Of a DNA stretch of 64,000 bases, positions 20,131 to 30,263 are shown piece by piece. The position numbers and the translations under genes were made by a program. Numbering within the stretch: position 1 is the first letter of the stretch; every line of letters starts with the position of its first letter. The DNA comes from Histomonas meleagridis (Eukaryota; Parabasalia; Tritrichomonadida; Dientamoebidae): contig WSYJ01000183.1 of NCBI GenBank assembly GCA_020186115.1, positions 1-64,000 of the forward strand, in the 5' to 3' direction. A model generated the notes under the pieces. It saw nothing but the letters and a program-made list of their open reading frames with translations, did not search any database and was not told the origin of the DNA.

Positions 20131-21216
20131 TTACTTCCTAAAGAATCTCCTAAATATTGTGTATCCAGCAATTCCTGCAGCTATTGTAATTCCTCCTGCT
20201 ATAACCCAATCTAATATACTTGTTTCGCTTTTGTTTTCTTTTTGTTCATTTTGTACTTTTTTACTTTTTTCGATTTCTGCTTTCTCTTCCTTATTACTTG
20301 GGCTAAAATCTGCTGTTTTCAATATCTCTTGCGCTTTTTGGTTACCGTATCGATATGCTGACATTTGAAGTAAAAACTGAGCTTTTTCAATCATCGGTTG
20401 GACCCCCTCGCAGCCGTTTAAATATAACCGCCCAAGTTCGTAATAAGCATCAGGGAAATGCTGAAGTGCAAGTCGACAAAGCATGAATTCTCCAATGGAA
20501 CCACTCTGATAGACACCCTTGCCTTCAATTAAGTTCTTGGCAAGGATAAAGCCGCAGATTTGATCTCCAAATTTTAATATACAACGTGCTGCAAAATGAT
20601 TACAAGCTTCATATTTCTCAGCATCATAAAGATAGGTAACATAGGAAAGAAGTGCAGAATGATTTCCAAGAACAGAGGCATGAGCAAGCCACATATCACA
20701 AAATAATAATTCTTTGAGTTCAAGTGAAATATAAGCAAGATAATAACAGGAAACTGCATCTGGATCTCCGCCCTTGATAAGGCATGGCCAATTTTCTTCA
20801 GGATCGGTTTCAAATGTGATTTGAACGACATCATCACAAATTTCGGTTACTTCGAGATTGCTAACTTTACCCCACCATTTGCCTTTAAGAACTGGTGATT
20901 CAATTGATTCTTCGTTACACGTAATTTCGCTTTTTGAAGTTTGAAGAGTAATTACCATTACATTATTATCATGAATCCATGTAGTAGATTGCTTGCGATC
21001 ATCTTCTAGAAGGTCGTCACTTCCATAAACACCTTTAACTTCATTTTTACGGGATTCAATCATTGTCGACCATTCATTTTCATCAAGTTTTTCAATTTTA
21101 GCATATGGATATGTGCTAGCAACAATTCTTTCGAGCTCTGCTGTAAGATTTTGGATCTTATTTTGAGGAGTTAGATCGGTTACATTGAGTTCATCCATCT
21201 GTTGCAATAGCCTCAT
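20131..21216 (-). CDS. Tail-anchored CS-domain and Sel1-like protein
   Basis: 361 aa. Residues about 76-155 look like a CS (p23/NudC-type) beta-sandwich domain (TTWIHDNNVMVITLQ, then ENWPCLIKGGDP). Residues about 160-305 are helical with Sel1/TPR-like units (YYELGRLYLNGCEGVQ is a clear Sel1 match). A lysine/glutamate linker follows, then one transmembrane helix at about 336-354 and a basic end RRFFRK. The layout is that of a C-tail-anchored co-chaperone facing the cytosol. A basic tail after a short helix is typical of mitochondrial and hydrogenosomal outer-membrane targeting, so the hydrogenosome is my guess. Divergent from the NXT1-like gene, 56 bp between starts. Confidence 0.6.
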   Translation of the reverse strand: MRLLQQMDELNVTDLTPQNKIQNLTAELERIVASTYPYAKIEKLDENEWSTMIESRKNEVKGVYGSDDLLEDDRKQSTTWIHDNNVMVITLQTSKSEITCNEESIESPVLKGKWWGKVSNLEVTEICDDVVQITFETDPEENWPCLIKGGDPDAVSCYYLAYISLELKELLFCDMWLAHASVLGNHSALLSYVTYLYDAEKYEACNHFAARCILKFGDQICGFILAKNLIEGKGVYQSGSIGEFMLCRLALQHFPDAYYELGRLYLNGCEGVQPMIEKAQFLLQMSAYRYGNQKAQEILKTADFSPSNKEEKAEIEKSKKVQNEQKENKSETSILDWVIAGGITIAAGIAGYTIFRRFFRK

Positions 21217-21272
21217 AAAAACCGTTTTTGCTGTAGAGAATTTTTAACAGTGCAGTGAAAATATCTATTGAA
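21217..21272. promoter_or_regulatory. Short divergent promoter of the CS/Sel1 and NXT1-like genes
   Basis: Only 56 bp separate the two ATGs. The stretch holds AAAACCGTTTTTG at about 21218-21230, an instance of the AACCGTTT/AACGGTTT motif seen near several starts in this window. Both genes must share this control DNA or use sites inside the neighbouring gene. Confidence 0.5.
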
Positions 21273-21686
21273 ATGGAGAATAACCCTTTCCAAATGCAAC
21301 CAGAAGAAAACATTGATCAAAGTATTGCGCAAGCACAATCACTTATAATGAACTACTTTACTAAAATAACACAAATGCCAGAAAGCACTTTATCTTTTTA
21401 TTCAAGAGATGCAATTTTAACATGGAATTTAAAAGATTATCGAGGAATAGAAGAAATTAGATCTTTTTTAGAATCACTAAAATCACAGAATCTTGAATTT
21501 CAGATAAGTGGTTATGATTCGCAAAATTGTCCTGACCATTCAACAGATAACATCTCAATGATTATGATCATTGGTACATTTGTTTGTGATTCCACAGTTT
21601 CTGATTTTCATTCCACTTTTTTCTTGCGATATAATCATCAAGAACGCAAGGCTGTAATACAATACCAAACATTCCAAGCACTCTAA
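21273..21686 (+). CDS. NXT1: NTF2-like mRNA export factor, NXT1/p15 type
   Basis: 137 aa from the ATG at 21273 (an in-frame GTG six codons earlier is not used). The fold pattern is NTF2-like: an N-terminal helix (QAQSLIMNYFTKI), FYSRDAILTWN, DYRGIEEIRSFLESL, then FQISGYDSQNC and a strand-rich end. The match to NXT1 is best in TLxWNG/EFQISVVDCQ-like positions. NXT1 pairs with NXF1/TAP to move mRNA through nuclear pores. Plain NTF2 is the alternative; the insert between strands and the FQIS block favour NXT1. The length suits either. Confidence 0.7.
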   Translation: MENNPFQMQPEENIDQSIAQAQSLIMNYFTKITQMPESTLSFYSRDAILTWNLKDYRGIEEIRSFLESLKSQNLEFQISGYDSQNCPDHSTDNISMIMIIGTFVCDSTVSDFHSTFFLRYNHQERKAVIQYQTFQAL

Positions 21687-22440
21687 CTTATTCATAACGA
21701 ATAGATCTGTTTTTCACTATCAATAAATCACAATATATATTTCATTTTATAAATTCCTTGATTTTCTTAAAAAAATAAAAATATCTTTTTCGGATGACAA
21801 GTTTTTGATTCTTTAACCCATAAATATAGAGTTCTTATCATGGCTATTACATAAAAAAAATATTGATTCGATTAAATCAATATTGATTTCCATCAAAAAA
21901 AAATACTTTTTCATGATACTTTTTGATCCATAACCCCATGAAGAAACACAAAACCTCTTATATAATTTCCACCAAATTTCAAAAATTATTTCCAATGATT
22001 CCACTAAAATTTAAAGATAAAAATTGGATAGTGAGAAAACATTGGACATTAGTGTTTCTTTTTTACATAAATTATTACCTCATTTTAACATGAAAATTTA
22101 CAATTCTATTTCCGAAAGCATGAAAAAATCATATAAGCAAAATAATTATTAAAATGTAATTAATTTTTAGTAATACTACTGAAATTTATATAACTACTTT
22201 ATTCATTTTGATTATCACCGACAAACAAAAAGTGATGTATAAATCCGCGCACTACGCTTTCTTGATAACTTATGATTTTGATTTAATGTTTTATTATGTT
22301 TGCCCTTCTTTGAAGTTTGATAGGCTTCAAATAAATTTTATGTAAAATTTTAACATTTTATTGTTATTCAGTCTCCACAAATATTTTAAATTTGCATTGA
22401 TAATTGCAAAGTCGAAACGCGTTTACATTAAATCCGTTTT
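21687..22440. other. Gene-free stretch
   Basis: AT-rich DNA without a convincing frame. Short open stretches at 21813-22004 and 22361-22600 look like noise; the second is opposite to the end of the glycosidase-like relic. Confidence 0.6.
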
Positions 22441-24235
22441 ATTCACACCGTCGATTCGTCTTTTGCATTTTTATTCCTCAACAAGAAGATGTATATCAAC
22501 ACGCAAATCACCACAAATGCCACAATCACTGCCTTTTCCCACCCCTTTAGTCCGTCCTTATAATTTTCCTCTATCACTGCGTCCATTAGCTCCACATTGA
22601 ATCCATTTTCTGTTGTGTATTCCTTCTCACCGAAGTTTGCTGTCACTCTTACTCTGTTACTGAACACTGTCTGCTGCACCTTCATATCCTCCGTTAGGTA
22701 CTTATGGTCGATCATTTGCGCATAACCAGTTAACATTGACACCGGCTGTGCCTTTTTGAACAACTTTCCAAACCTTTACTTATATTTATCCCAATGACTT
22801 TGGTACAACATAAAGAAAGGAGTAGTACCATAAAGGGATAAGTTTACTATTATGGTCGCCCCAATACCAATACGAGACAACGCAATCATGAAATGCGAGT
22901 TCGAATAATGGAACTCGAAGACTTTCATTTAACATCGAACGCGATTGTATCCATGGGATATCCTCGTGATAATAACTGAGCCCACTATACGTCATAAATG
23001 AGCCAGGGCTCATCATTCCTTCGAAATAATAGCAATAAGGTATCGAATAATCTTTGCCGTCTTCACTACCAGTGACGAGTAATCCATGTTCATTCTCATG
23101 GAAATATTTTAGAAGTTCAATACGCGATGTCATCGATTGAAGATGTGTAATTGGATGATAACATTCGAATAGAATTGATGCCATTGACCCATCTATGAAA
23201 CGTCCTTCATGAGGGTTCGTCTTTCTTTGTAATTCTTCTTCGTATTCTTTCTTTGCAATTTCAACGTTTCGGATGTCACAAGTTGCCTATATTGGTATTT
23301 GTTGTGACGTATTTGATAAATTAGTTGTACTTCCAAATGTATGCATTTGTCCATTCTCATAAAGTACAATATCATTTAGATATACTTCTTCTGGCCAATT
23401 CCCATTCCATGTAATCCTTTATCACTATGTTCAGGATTACCAGTGGATTGATATTAGTCATAAATTGTAGTTAATACACTTAGAGTATCATTATTTGATG
23501 ATATTGTATAGCCGATTAATGCCTAAGTCATAAAACTCGTAATAAATATCTTCTCGACTTCGATTCCATGTTCCAAGTATATATGTATTAGCTGAGCCAA
23601 TGAGTTTATCAATGTTTGGATTATATTTAACTTTCTCTGTTAATGGGATAACATAACCTTTAGACTCAGCAATCTTTCGATAACGTTTGCATTTACACAT
23701 TATTACCTTTGAGGAATATAATTAGTAAATGACGAGCATATGAAAAACGATTCTTTTCAAGCGTGTGATATATTGTATATGTATACGTTCCTGTTGTTTC
23801 ACGATTAGAGGCAACAAGATTTGCATCAACAAATGTATCAACAACATACATTAATGACGTCTGTCCATTAGTAATGCCACACCATGGCATCGACAATAAG
23901 TATGTAAGACTTGAATAATATTTGGAACATCCACTTGATGTACATTTTTCATCATCACTTTGGAAACTAATCCCTTCGCCAAGTGGAAGAATCATTCGAT
24001 CTACTTTGTTACTGATGAAACTGAGTGTAAATTGTGGTGGCACCACTGATGCATCAGGATTTGCATCACATAACATTAGGTTAATCGTAGGTTAAGTTCA
24101 AGTTTACTCGAAATTCAACGCTCTCTTTTAACATAGTAAGAAGAGGATTGAACATTGACATCATATATTTTTGAAGCTACCTTCTGCACTGGTCGCTGTT
24201 CCTTTAAGACGTAATGACATTCTGGTCCCTTTTGG
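22441..24235 (-). pseudogene. Broken GH101/DUF5696-like type I membrane protein
   Basis: Pieces in order on the minus strand: MSLRLKGTATSAEGSF (about 24210), MLCDANPDASVVPPQF to FLKGNNV (24076-23693), RYRKIAESKGYVIPLTEKV (about 23690), WNGNWPEE-like remains (about 23400), FECYHPITHLQS and FHENEHGLLVTGSEDGKDY (23184-22786), ELAFHDCVVSYWYWGDHN, then YAQMIDHKYLTEDMKVQ, a transmembrane segment (AVIVAFVVICVLIYIFLL) and a short tail (22763-22443). The family is trichomonad surface glycosidase-like proteins, by recall. Stops and frameshifts separate the pieces and part of the barrel region after YWYWGDHN is missing. It has a better preserved C-terminus than the relic at 10435-11640. Confidence 0.7.
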
Positions 24236-24443
24236 TGGGATTATTAAAAATATAAGTCATATTAACTTTTTCACATTTTTATTATTTTGTTATTATTAAA
24301 AAAAAAATATTTTTATAAATATTATTCTTTTACATATTTGTATTTTTCTTTATGATTTTACCTTTTAATTAATTGTTTTTGATGTGAAAATTGAATTATT
24401 TAACGCCGCATCAAATGTTTGATGTATAAAAACATTTGTACAT
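24236..24443. promoter_or_regulatory. Upstream DNA of the RAD9-like gene
   Basis: Very AT-rich, including a run of nine A at about 24298-24307, and no gene. The ATG at 24444 is preceded within 30 bp by GCATCAAATG, a weak initiator candidate. Confidence 0.3.
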
Positions 24444-25421
24444 ATGAAATGCGAATTTAATGAAATCCCAAAGATAAGATGTCTACAGAAGATGTTATTT
24501 TCTTTAGCTAAAATTGGAGAAGACATGATAATTGAATCGAGAAATGAATATCTTTCATTTCGTTCATTAAATGAATCAAGAAGTGCTTTACCAATCGTAC
24601 AAATTAAGGCATCTTTTTTTGATGATTATGAATATACACATAAAGAAAATCATATTGTTTTTGAGATTACATCTAAATGGCTTAAAACTGCATTAAAAAC
24701 ATCACCATATCCAACAAGTATTACTATGAAGTATGTTCCTGACACTTATTATTTCCAAATCGATATCATGGATATTTATGAAATCAAACATGAATGGAAA
24801 TTAGATATTCGAAAGTCAACTTTGTTAAATGCCGTTTTTGATTATTCCCTTACAAGTGTATCTGTTGTATGTCGTTATGATATTTTCCAAGGAATCACAA
24901 AAGCCTTTTCGAGATGTCATAACATTTTAATGGAAGTTAACCGTACCGATAGAAAGAGAACGTTAGTTATCACTTCACCTGAAACAAAAGAAGAAATTAT
25001 TTCAAGTACACTTTCAATACAAAAAACAGAAAGATGTGATACACAATTTTCAAGTGATTCATCTAAGGTTCAAATTTCTTTTTCTTCAAAAGATTTTATC
25101 GAAAGTATTAAATTATGTTCATTTATATCTCAAAAAATGACATTATATTTAATATCACCAGGTTATCCCTTAATGATAAAAGCATCAATGCCTAAATGTA
25201 TTTCTTTTGAAATGGCATTAGCTACATCACTTGATGAAGATACTCCTCAAAATACATCTGATAATACACCAATTATTTCAGTACCTGATTTTTCGCCATC
25301 TATATCAGAGAATGGAAGAAAGTCATTAAGTCGTCCATCAAATCGAACAATATCAATGCCATCTGAAATTACTAAGTCAGCAATATATGACGATCGTGTA
25401 AAGAATTCAATTGACTTTTGA
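24444..25421 (+). CDS. RAD9: RAD9-like subunit of the 9-1-1 checkpoint clamp
   Basis: 325 aa. The N-terminus follows the Rad9 pattern closely: MKCEFNEIPKIRCLQKMLFS, then a LxRIGDxLxxE-like block (LAKIGEDMIIESRNEYLSF), SLNESRSAL and a phenylalanine pair before the acidic turn. The body has two PCNA-like halves; residues after about 260 form a serine/threonine-rich tail (TPQNTSDNTP, ISENGRKSLSRPS), as in other Rad9 proteins, where the tail is phosphorylated and binds TopBP1. Rad9 forms a ring with Rad1 and Hus1 that loads at damaged DNA. No intron is needed. The next gene begins 62 bp downstream on the same strand. Confidence 0.85.
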   Translation: MKCEFNEIPKIRCLQKMLFSLAKIGEDMIIESRNEYLSFRSLNESRSALPIVQIKASFFDDYEYTHKENHIVFEITSKWLKTALKTSPYPTSITMKYVPDTYYFQIDIMDIYEIKHEWKLDIRKSTLLNAVFDYSLTSVSVVCRYDIFQGITKAFSRCHNILMEVNRTDRKRTLVITSPETKEEIISSTLSIQKTERCDTQFSSDSSKVQISFSSKDFIESIKLCSFISQKMTLYLISPGYPLMIKASMPKCISFEMALATSLDEDTPQNTSDNTPIISVPDFSPSISENGRKSLSRPSNRTISMPSEITKSAIYDDRVKNSIDF

Positions 25422-25483
25422 ATAGCGATGATCATTTTCATATTCAAAAAGTCGTTAACTCAAAAGTGGATAAATTTATATAA

Positions 25484-27583
25484 ATGTCGCATTTAAAACG
25501 AGGAAGAGCTGCTCTTCCACCACCAAAACTTGACCAATTATTACCAGCTAAGCAATCGCTAGCTTTACAGCTTGCACCTACCAAATCAACAGATAATTAT
25601 AATAATGATATTGGATTCGATGAACAAGAAAAGAAAAAAATCGAATCGTTAGCAGAACCATATAAAGACAAACCTATTTCAGAACTTCCACAAATTTTAG
25701 AAACAACCATCAATAATTATTATAATAATAATGCAACCAGTTTAATTGGAAATGCGAATTTAATTGGCGAAGCAATTAATGGACTTAATGATATTTTAGA
25801 CTCTATTCATGAAGCCAAAGAAACAGCGTTAAAGAATAGTGAAGAAGAACATATTGTATATGAATCATTAAAATCTTTGGATGTCACTAACGCGAAAGAC
25901 ACCGAAGATTACGTTACGCAAAACAAACGAAAGGCATTAGAGAAACTTCAAAAGGTTTATGATGCAGCCGCGATTCCACAAGAATGGATTTCACTATTAA
26001 CGAAGCCCAAACTTTCCGAAATACCAAATTTAAACAAATTATATCAAAAGATCTCAGAAATAGATTCTGATATGCGCTCTAAGGAAGTACCAAAACTATT
26101 AGAGAAGATGCATAAATGTGTCGAACAACGGAAAGAATCATTATCGAAATATTTGTATGGATTCTCAACAACATTTACTGAGTTTTTGCAAAGTCGATTC
26201 TTTAATAACATCGAATTTGTTATTGATTTTGCTAAGAACAAAGAACCAGTTAAATGTATACCGAAAGAATTACCGAACAAAGAAGAAATAGTTTTTCCAA
26301 ACGATGTCTCAAATCATGCAATACTGAAAGCAATTTTTCCTTATTGGAAATTTATATATTATATCCGCGATGCATTTCCTGAATGTTATAATGATATATC
26401 AACAAAATATTATCTAAATGCGGCTCAAACGTATTTGGAATGTTTGACACTTCCACAAATTAATTACGTAATCACTGAAATTAAAAAGAAACAAATACAG
26501 AAAAGTGACAAAGAACATTTAACTTTTTATATCAATGAAAATATATCAGAAGAATTACGTACTGAAATATCAAATTACTTAGAAATATTAATACAGAATT
26601 TGATGAACTCAATCAACGTCGAATATATTATATTAACTGAATTTTGGGGTATAAAAGATAACGACTTAATGAAACTTATCATCACAAGAAAAGTCACCGA
26701 AAGTTTTGACATATTAGTGAAATTTGTATATGAAATTGATCCGTTTTTCGTCATGAAGATTTATTCGTTATGTTCATATTATGGGAAAGAAATAAAAATC
26801 GATATAACACAAATCAATTCAATACCAAAAGGTTTATGGAACCTGTATATCACATCACAAGTCAGTGCATTAGATAATTCTAAATTAAAAACAAAGTCAT
26901 ATGTATTGGACGTATTTATATTATTTCCAAAGTTCGCGTTACGATACGAAACTTTTTGTACCGAAAACGATAAGCCGATATTAGAGAAAAGTTTGGGAAT
27001 GATTGCAAATGGAGTCATTAGTTGGTTAGTTAATATAATTGCGCCTAAATACACTAAGAAAAAGCGGACTGTTTTAATTATAACGAATTTGTTCTGTTTA
27101 TTGAATGATTTACATACCAATACAATTAAAAATAATAAATTAATGGAAACGTTTTCAACAATTCAAAAGTACTTGGATGAAGAAAGAAACAAATTTATGA
27201 ATTACGTTTTGCATAAGACGTTTACGAAACCTGACGACTTCTTTAGTCAAATTTTGGAGTGGAAAAAGCGAAACGGTTTCTCTGACGAAATGGTACAATT
27301 CCAACCGACGCACACGATTGAAAAGTTCAACGAACTGAATGAAAAAATGAAGAACATTTTGAGCGTCGGAATCAAGGAAAGCTTCTCAATTCTAAGGAGG
27401 AAAATACGAAAAGAGGATTTGAGAGAAGAGCTCAGAAATATTATGATAAAATTCATTGAAAATAAGTTCGAAGAATGGAATCAAATCGCATTGAATTGCT
27501 ATCAAATAGAATTGAGCGTAACGGTGGACGACGTACGTGAAGAAGTAAAGCAAAGAAAGTCGCGCGAGCAACACGAGAAGTGA
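25484..27583 (+). CDS. Large helical tethering-complex-like protein, possibly exocyst Sec3
   Basis: 699 aa, helical throughout. A proline-rich start (GRAALPPPKLDQLLPAKQ) is followed by coiled-coil at about 85-130 (EAINGLNDILDSIHEAKE), then LKSLDVTNAKD, VPKLLEKMHKCVEQRKESL and FLQSRFFNNIEF, and later FPYWKFIYYIRDAFPECYND. The order of these blocks is like the C-terminal part of EXOC1/Sec3: short helical spacer, a two-helix module with VQEQR-like text, then a pY..L..WL motif. The similarity is by eye only; other CATCHR subunits (Exo70, COG, GARP) remain possible. If Sec3, it would tether secretory vesicles at the plasma membrane. The last 25 residues are charged. Nearest upstream gene is RAD9-like. 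Confidence 0.45.
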   Translation: MSHLKRGRAALPPPKLDQLLPAKQSLALQLAPTKSTDNYNNDIGFDEQEKKKIESLAEPYKDKPISELPQILETTINNYYNNNATSLIGNANLIGEAINGLNDILDSIHEAKETALKNSEEEHIVYESLKSLDVTNAKDTEDYVTQNKRKALEKLQKVYDAAAIPQEWISLLTKPKLSEIPNLNKLYQKISEIDSDMRSKEVPKLLEKMHKCVEQRKESLSKYLYGFSTTFTEFLQSRFFNNIEFVIDFAKNKEPVKCIPKELPNKEEIVFPNDVSNHAILKAIFPYWKFIYYIRDAFPECYNDISTKYYLNAAQTYLECLTLPQINYVITEIKKKQIQKSDKEHLTFYINENISEELRTEISNYLEILIQNLMNSINVEYIILTEFWGIKDNDLMKLIITRKVTESFDILVKFVYEIDPFFVMKIYSLCSYYGKEIKIDITQINSIPKGLWNLYITSQVSALDNSKLKTKSYVLDVFILFPKFALRYETFCTENDKPILEKSLGMIANGVISWLVNIIAPKYTKKKRTVLIITNLFCLLNDLHTNTIKNNKLMETFSTIQKYLDEERNKFMNYVLHKTFTKPDDFFSQILEWKKRNGFSDEMVQFQPTHTIEKFNELNEKMKNILSVGIKESFSILRRKIRKEDLREELRNIMIKFIENKFEEWNQIALNCYQIELSVTVDDVREEVKQRKSREQHEK

Positions 27584-28010
27584 CATGATGCCAAATAAAT
27601 ATAAACTGTTTGGGGTGGGCGGGAGTGAACATTGTACAATTGTCACTTTTCTTGTAATTTAAATATTTTTTGTGCATTAAATTTTTGATTGTTGTTTCCA
27701 ACGTTGGGCAAAAGACGTAACGGGGAATTCAGCAAAACGTTTTGAACGTGCGATTTAACGCTTAAAATAATATTTTAAATTGTTGTATATTAATAGCTGA
27801 AGATTCATTGCTTTGTGTCTGAAAACCAAATAACTTCTCAATAAAAATGCAGATCAAATTCTCATTAATTTTGTTCGTTCTGGTGATATGTTAATAATTT
27901 TGTCTGTATTTGATGTAATTTACTTAACAAACATGAAATGCATTTTGTTGTAGGTTTCTTCCGATTTCACAAATTCGAATATAAGATTTATCTAAACAAA
28001 TCACAGTGAT
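27584..28010. other. Gene-free stretch
   Basis: Nothing convincing is found. TGTCACTTTTCTTG at about 27640 would fit the trichomonad initiator but no gene follows it on that strand. A GC-richer piece covers 27700-27740. Confidence 0.45.
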
Positions 28011-28024
28011 TTTTTTGGTATTAG

Positions 28025-28225
28025 TATTAATTCCTTCTTGTTCAAGAAGTAGTTTAACTATTTCTGTATAACCTTTATCACATACTAAAATAAGTGCTGT
28101 TTGAAATAATTTAAATAATTTTCAAATATTATTTTGATATCCAAAATTATTAGAATAAATTTTAAATAAAACAAATAAATATTTTTAGCTATAATATCAA
28201 TTCCTTCATCATTTCTAAAATTTCA
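28025..28225 (-). pseudogene. Isolated ankyrin-unit relic
   Basis: The complement shows one ankyrin repeat (EQEGINTN and TALILVCDKGYTEIVKLLL in reading) followed by the conserved AT-rich spacer and the beginning of another unit at 28200. Nothing of the DUF3447 part is left. It shows that the 170-bp unit occurs alone away from a full gene. Confidence 0.6.
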
Positions 28226-28329
28226 GTTCACTTAAAATTCAAAAAAGTCTATTCAAAGTTTGTAACAACATTGATTTCAATGACGATATGTGTAAACTAA
28301 ATAAAATTGTGATAACATTGAAAGTTTTG

Positions 28330-29105
28330 GTGAATTTGCATTTTGTTATTGTGAAAAATTTAAATCATTTACGATTCCAAACAAAGTCACAGAACTTCCA
28401 TTTGGTTTATTTTCATTCTGTACAAGTTTAACAACTGTTTTCATAGGAAAAAATGCAGGTTCAATTGGGGTATTGGGATTTAATGCTTGCAGTAACCTTA
28501 GATGCGTTTACTTCTATGGTGAAAATGAATCTGTAATTCCTACAAATGTTTTTTTATCTGTTACAGTCGAAATTGAAATCATGGTATTACGCCCATATCA
28601 AAGTGATAAGTTTTGAAATACCTTTATAGTCGAGAATTCATTTGAACTTTTCACAACAGTTTCATATTCGTTAACATTGAAATATACAATATCGTTTATA
28701 GAAACAATTTCAAATTATTCATTTTTATCAAATACATATATCATTTTAATGTTATCTTCATCTATTGCATATTTCATCACTGAATATTTATATTATAATT
28801 ATACAGTTTTTATTCTGATTTTTTCACTATTTTCAATCAAAATGAACAAAATAATAATGAAAAACAAACAAATATTGTAATTATTATCATTATTGTGTGT
28901 GTAATAATTGTTGTTATCATAATTGTAATATTTATTGTTCTATTTGTTATTTATAAACGAAGTAAAAAAAAATGAAGAAAATGTGATAAGTGTTCAAACG
29001 AATGACAATACAACATAAGGATTTTCAATTGTTAGCCCAATGTCAAACATCGACAAAGATCCATTTGTTGAAGATTTCAAAGAAGATCATTTTGTTAATA
29101 TATAA
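28330..29105 (+). pseudogene. Relic of a BspA-like gene, C-terminal half
   Basis: Readable pieces are a last leucine-rich repeat (ACSNLRCVYFYGENES), a strand reading NYSFLSNTYIILMLSSSIAY, the YYNYTVFI block near the membrane, a transmembrane stretch rich in I and V (about 28880-28950) and a tail DKDPFVEDFKEDHFVNI ending at 29105. Several frameshifts and an in-frame stop (about 29020) break it. The tail repeats the DPFxxDFxE pattern of the intact gene at 8294-10105. Confidence 0.7.
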
Positions 29106-29388
29106 AATCTTTTTTAGAAACTTTTTATCTTTTTTTTAATAAGTCATTGCAAAAAGAATATTTTGATATCAAATTAAATGTAAATATAAATAGATGTTAT
29201 ACAGTGCCGTAAAGTGCAATTTTTATGATTTTAATGTATAAATGAATTTAAATTAGATAAACTTCAACAAAAAAATTGAACATATAGTGACGATGTTGTT
29301 GAAATGACGTTTTATTTAGCAAATAAACGGCTTTTGTATAAATGTAACGTACGTTATGGAAAAGTGACCATTCTCAAACACAAGAAGA
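29106..29388. promoter_or_regulatory. Upstream region of the BET-like gene
   Basis: Gene-free. AAATAAACGGCTTTTG at about 29320 and GTAACGTACGTTATGG at about 29342 lie 45-70 bp before the ATG at 29389. They are of the AACGG/AACGT kind seen near other starts and resemble Myb-type sites. Confidence 0.4.
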
Positions 29389-30108
29389 ATGGAAGAAGAA
29401 CAGAAGATGGCTTGTATCCAAATCATGGAAAACCTTCTTAAGTTGCCAATTTCACAGATGTTTTGGGATTTGAGAAGTTCTGATAGTGAGAAAGAAAATT
29501 TCGAACTTCGGTCATTTCGGAATATCAGTTACATATTGAATAACGACTTTTACCAATCTCCTTACGAGTGGTTATTAGACATGCGAAAGGCATTTGCGAC
29601 AGCTGTTCTAAATTCGAAATTTGATGATCTTCGATCAAAAGCCGCCCAGCAGTTAAGCATTCAATTCGAAAACGAAATTCTGAAGTTTACGCCAACCTTT
29701 CCGCCTTCTGTTATTAAATTCCAGCGAATTGTGGGAGAATTAGATGAATATTTGAAGAAAGCATGTCCTGATTTTCCAGAACATGTTCCTCTTGAATCAA
29801 AGCCAGCCGCAGAAGTCTTTAAAAATTCAAGTTATTCAATTGATAATGTCCAAAAACTTTCAAACGATATCAGAATATTGAAAGCTCAGCCACTTATACT
29901 TCGTGTGGCCGCTTTTGTATACTCTATACAACCAGAAGCAGTCATCGTTGATAGTGGAATTTCAATAATTTTAACATCTTTGAATGAAGAAAATTTGGTA
30001 AGACTACGAAGTTTTGTTGATGATCTCATGTATAAAGCAGCAACAGGTGTAATCCGTCCTTATGTTCGAACTCCTGGCATGAAATCAGCATCTCTTATTG
30101 TAAAATAA
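29389..30108 (+). CDS. Small BET-like protein: bromodomain-like plus NET domain
   Basis: 239 aa. Residues about 10-105 have the layout of a bromodomain: helix Z (LLKLPISQMFWDL), a short ZA loop, then SFRNISYILNNDFYQSPYEWLLDMRKAF, close to the YxxII..PMDLxTI...Y.S..EF..DVRLMF pattern. The acetyl-lysine-binding YN is replaced by VLN. Residues about 155-215 fit a NET/ET domain (NVQKLSNDIRILKAQPLILRV... then SLNEENLVRLRSFVDD). BET proteins tie acetylated histones to transcription. This one has one bromodomain-like unit and a short linker, so it is smaller than the usual kind. Fold call is by eye; the NET part is more convincing than the bromodomain. Stop codon TAA is followed by A, giving the UAAA polyadenylation-type end. 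Confidence 0.5.
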   Translation: MEEEQKMACIQIMENLLKLPISQMFWDLRSSDSEKENFELRSFRNISYILNNDFYQSPYEWLLDMRKAFATAVLNSKFDDLRSKAAQQLSIQFENEILKFTPTFPPSVIKFQRIVGELDEYLKKACPDFPEHVPLESKPAAEVFKNSSYSIDNVQKLSNDIRILKAQPLILRVAAFVYSIQPEAVIVDSGISIILTSLNEENLVRLRSFVDDLMYKAATGVIRPYVRTPGMKSASLIVK

Positions 30109-30263
30109 ATATATATGTTTTTAATTACTTTGAATAATATGACCTGACCATTCATTTTATTTCGGATTGCTAATTACAAAAACCTTATCACAACTTCACA
30201 AAACATTTTATATCGTTTCGTTAGGATAAAAACAACGCAAAAAATTTATACATAAACAAACAT

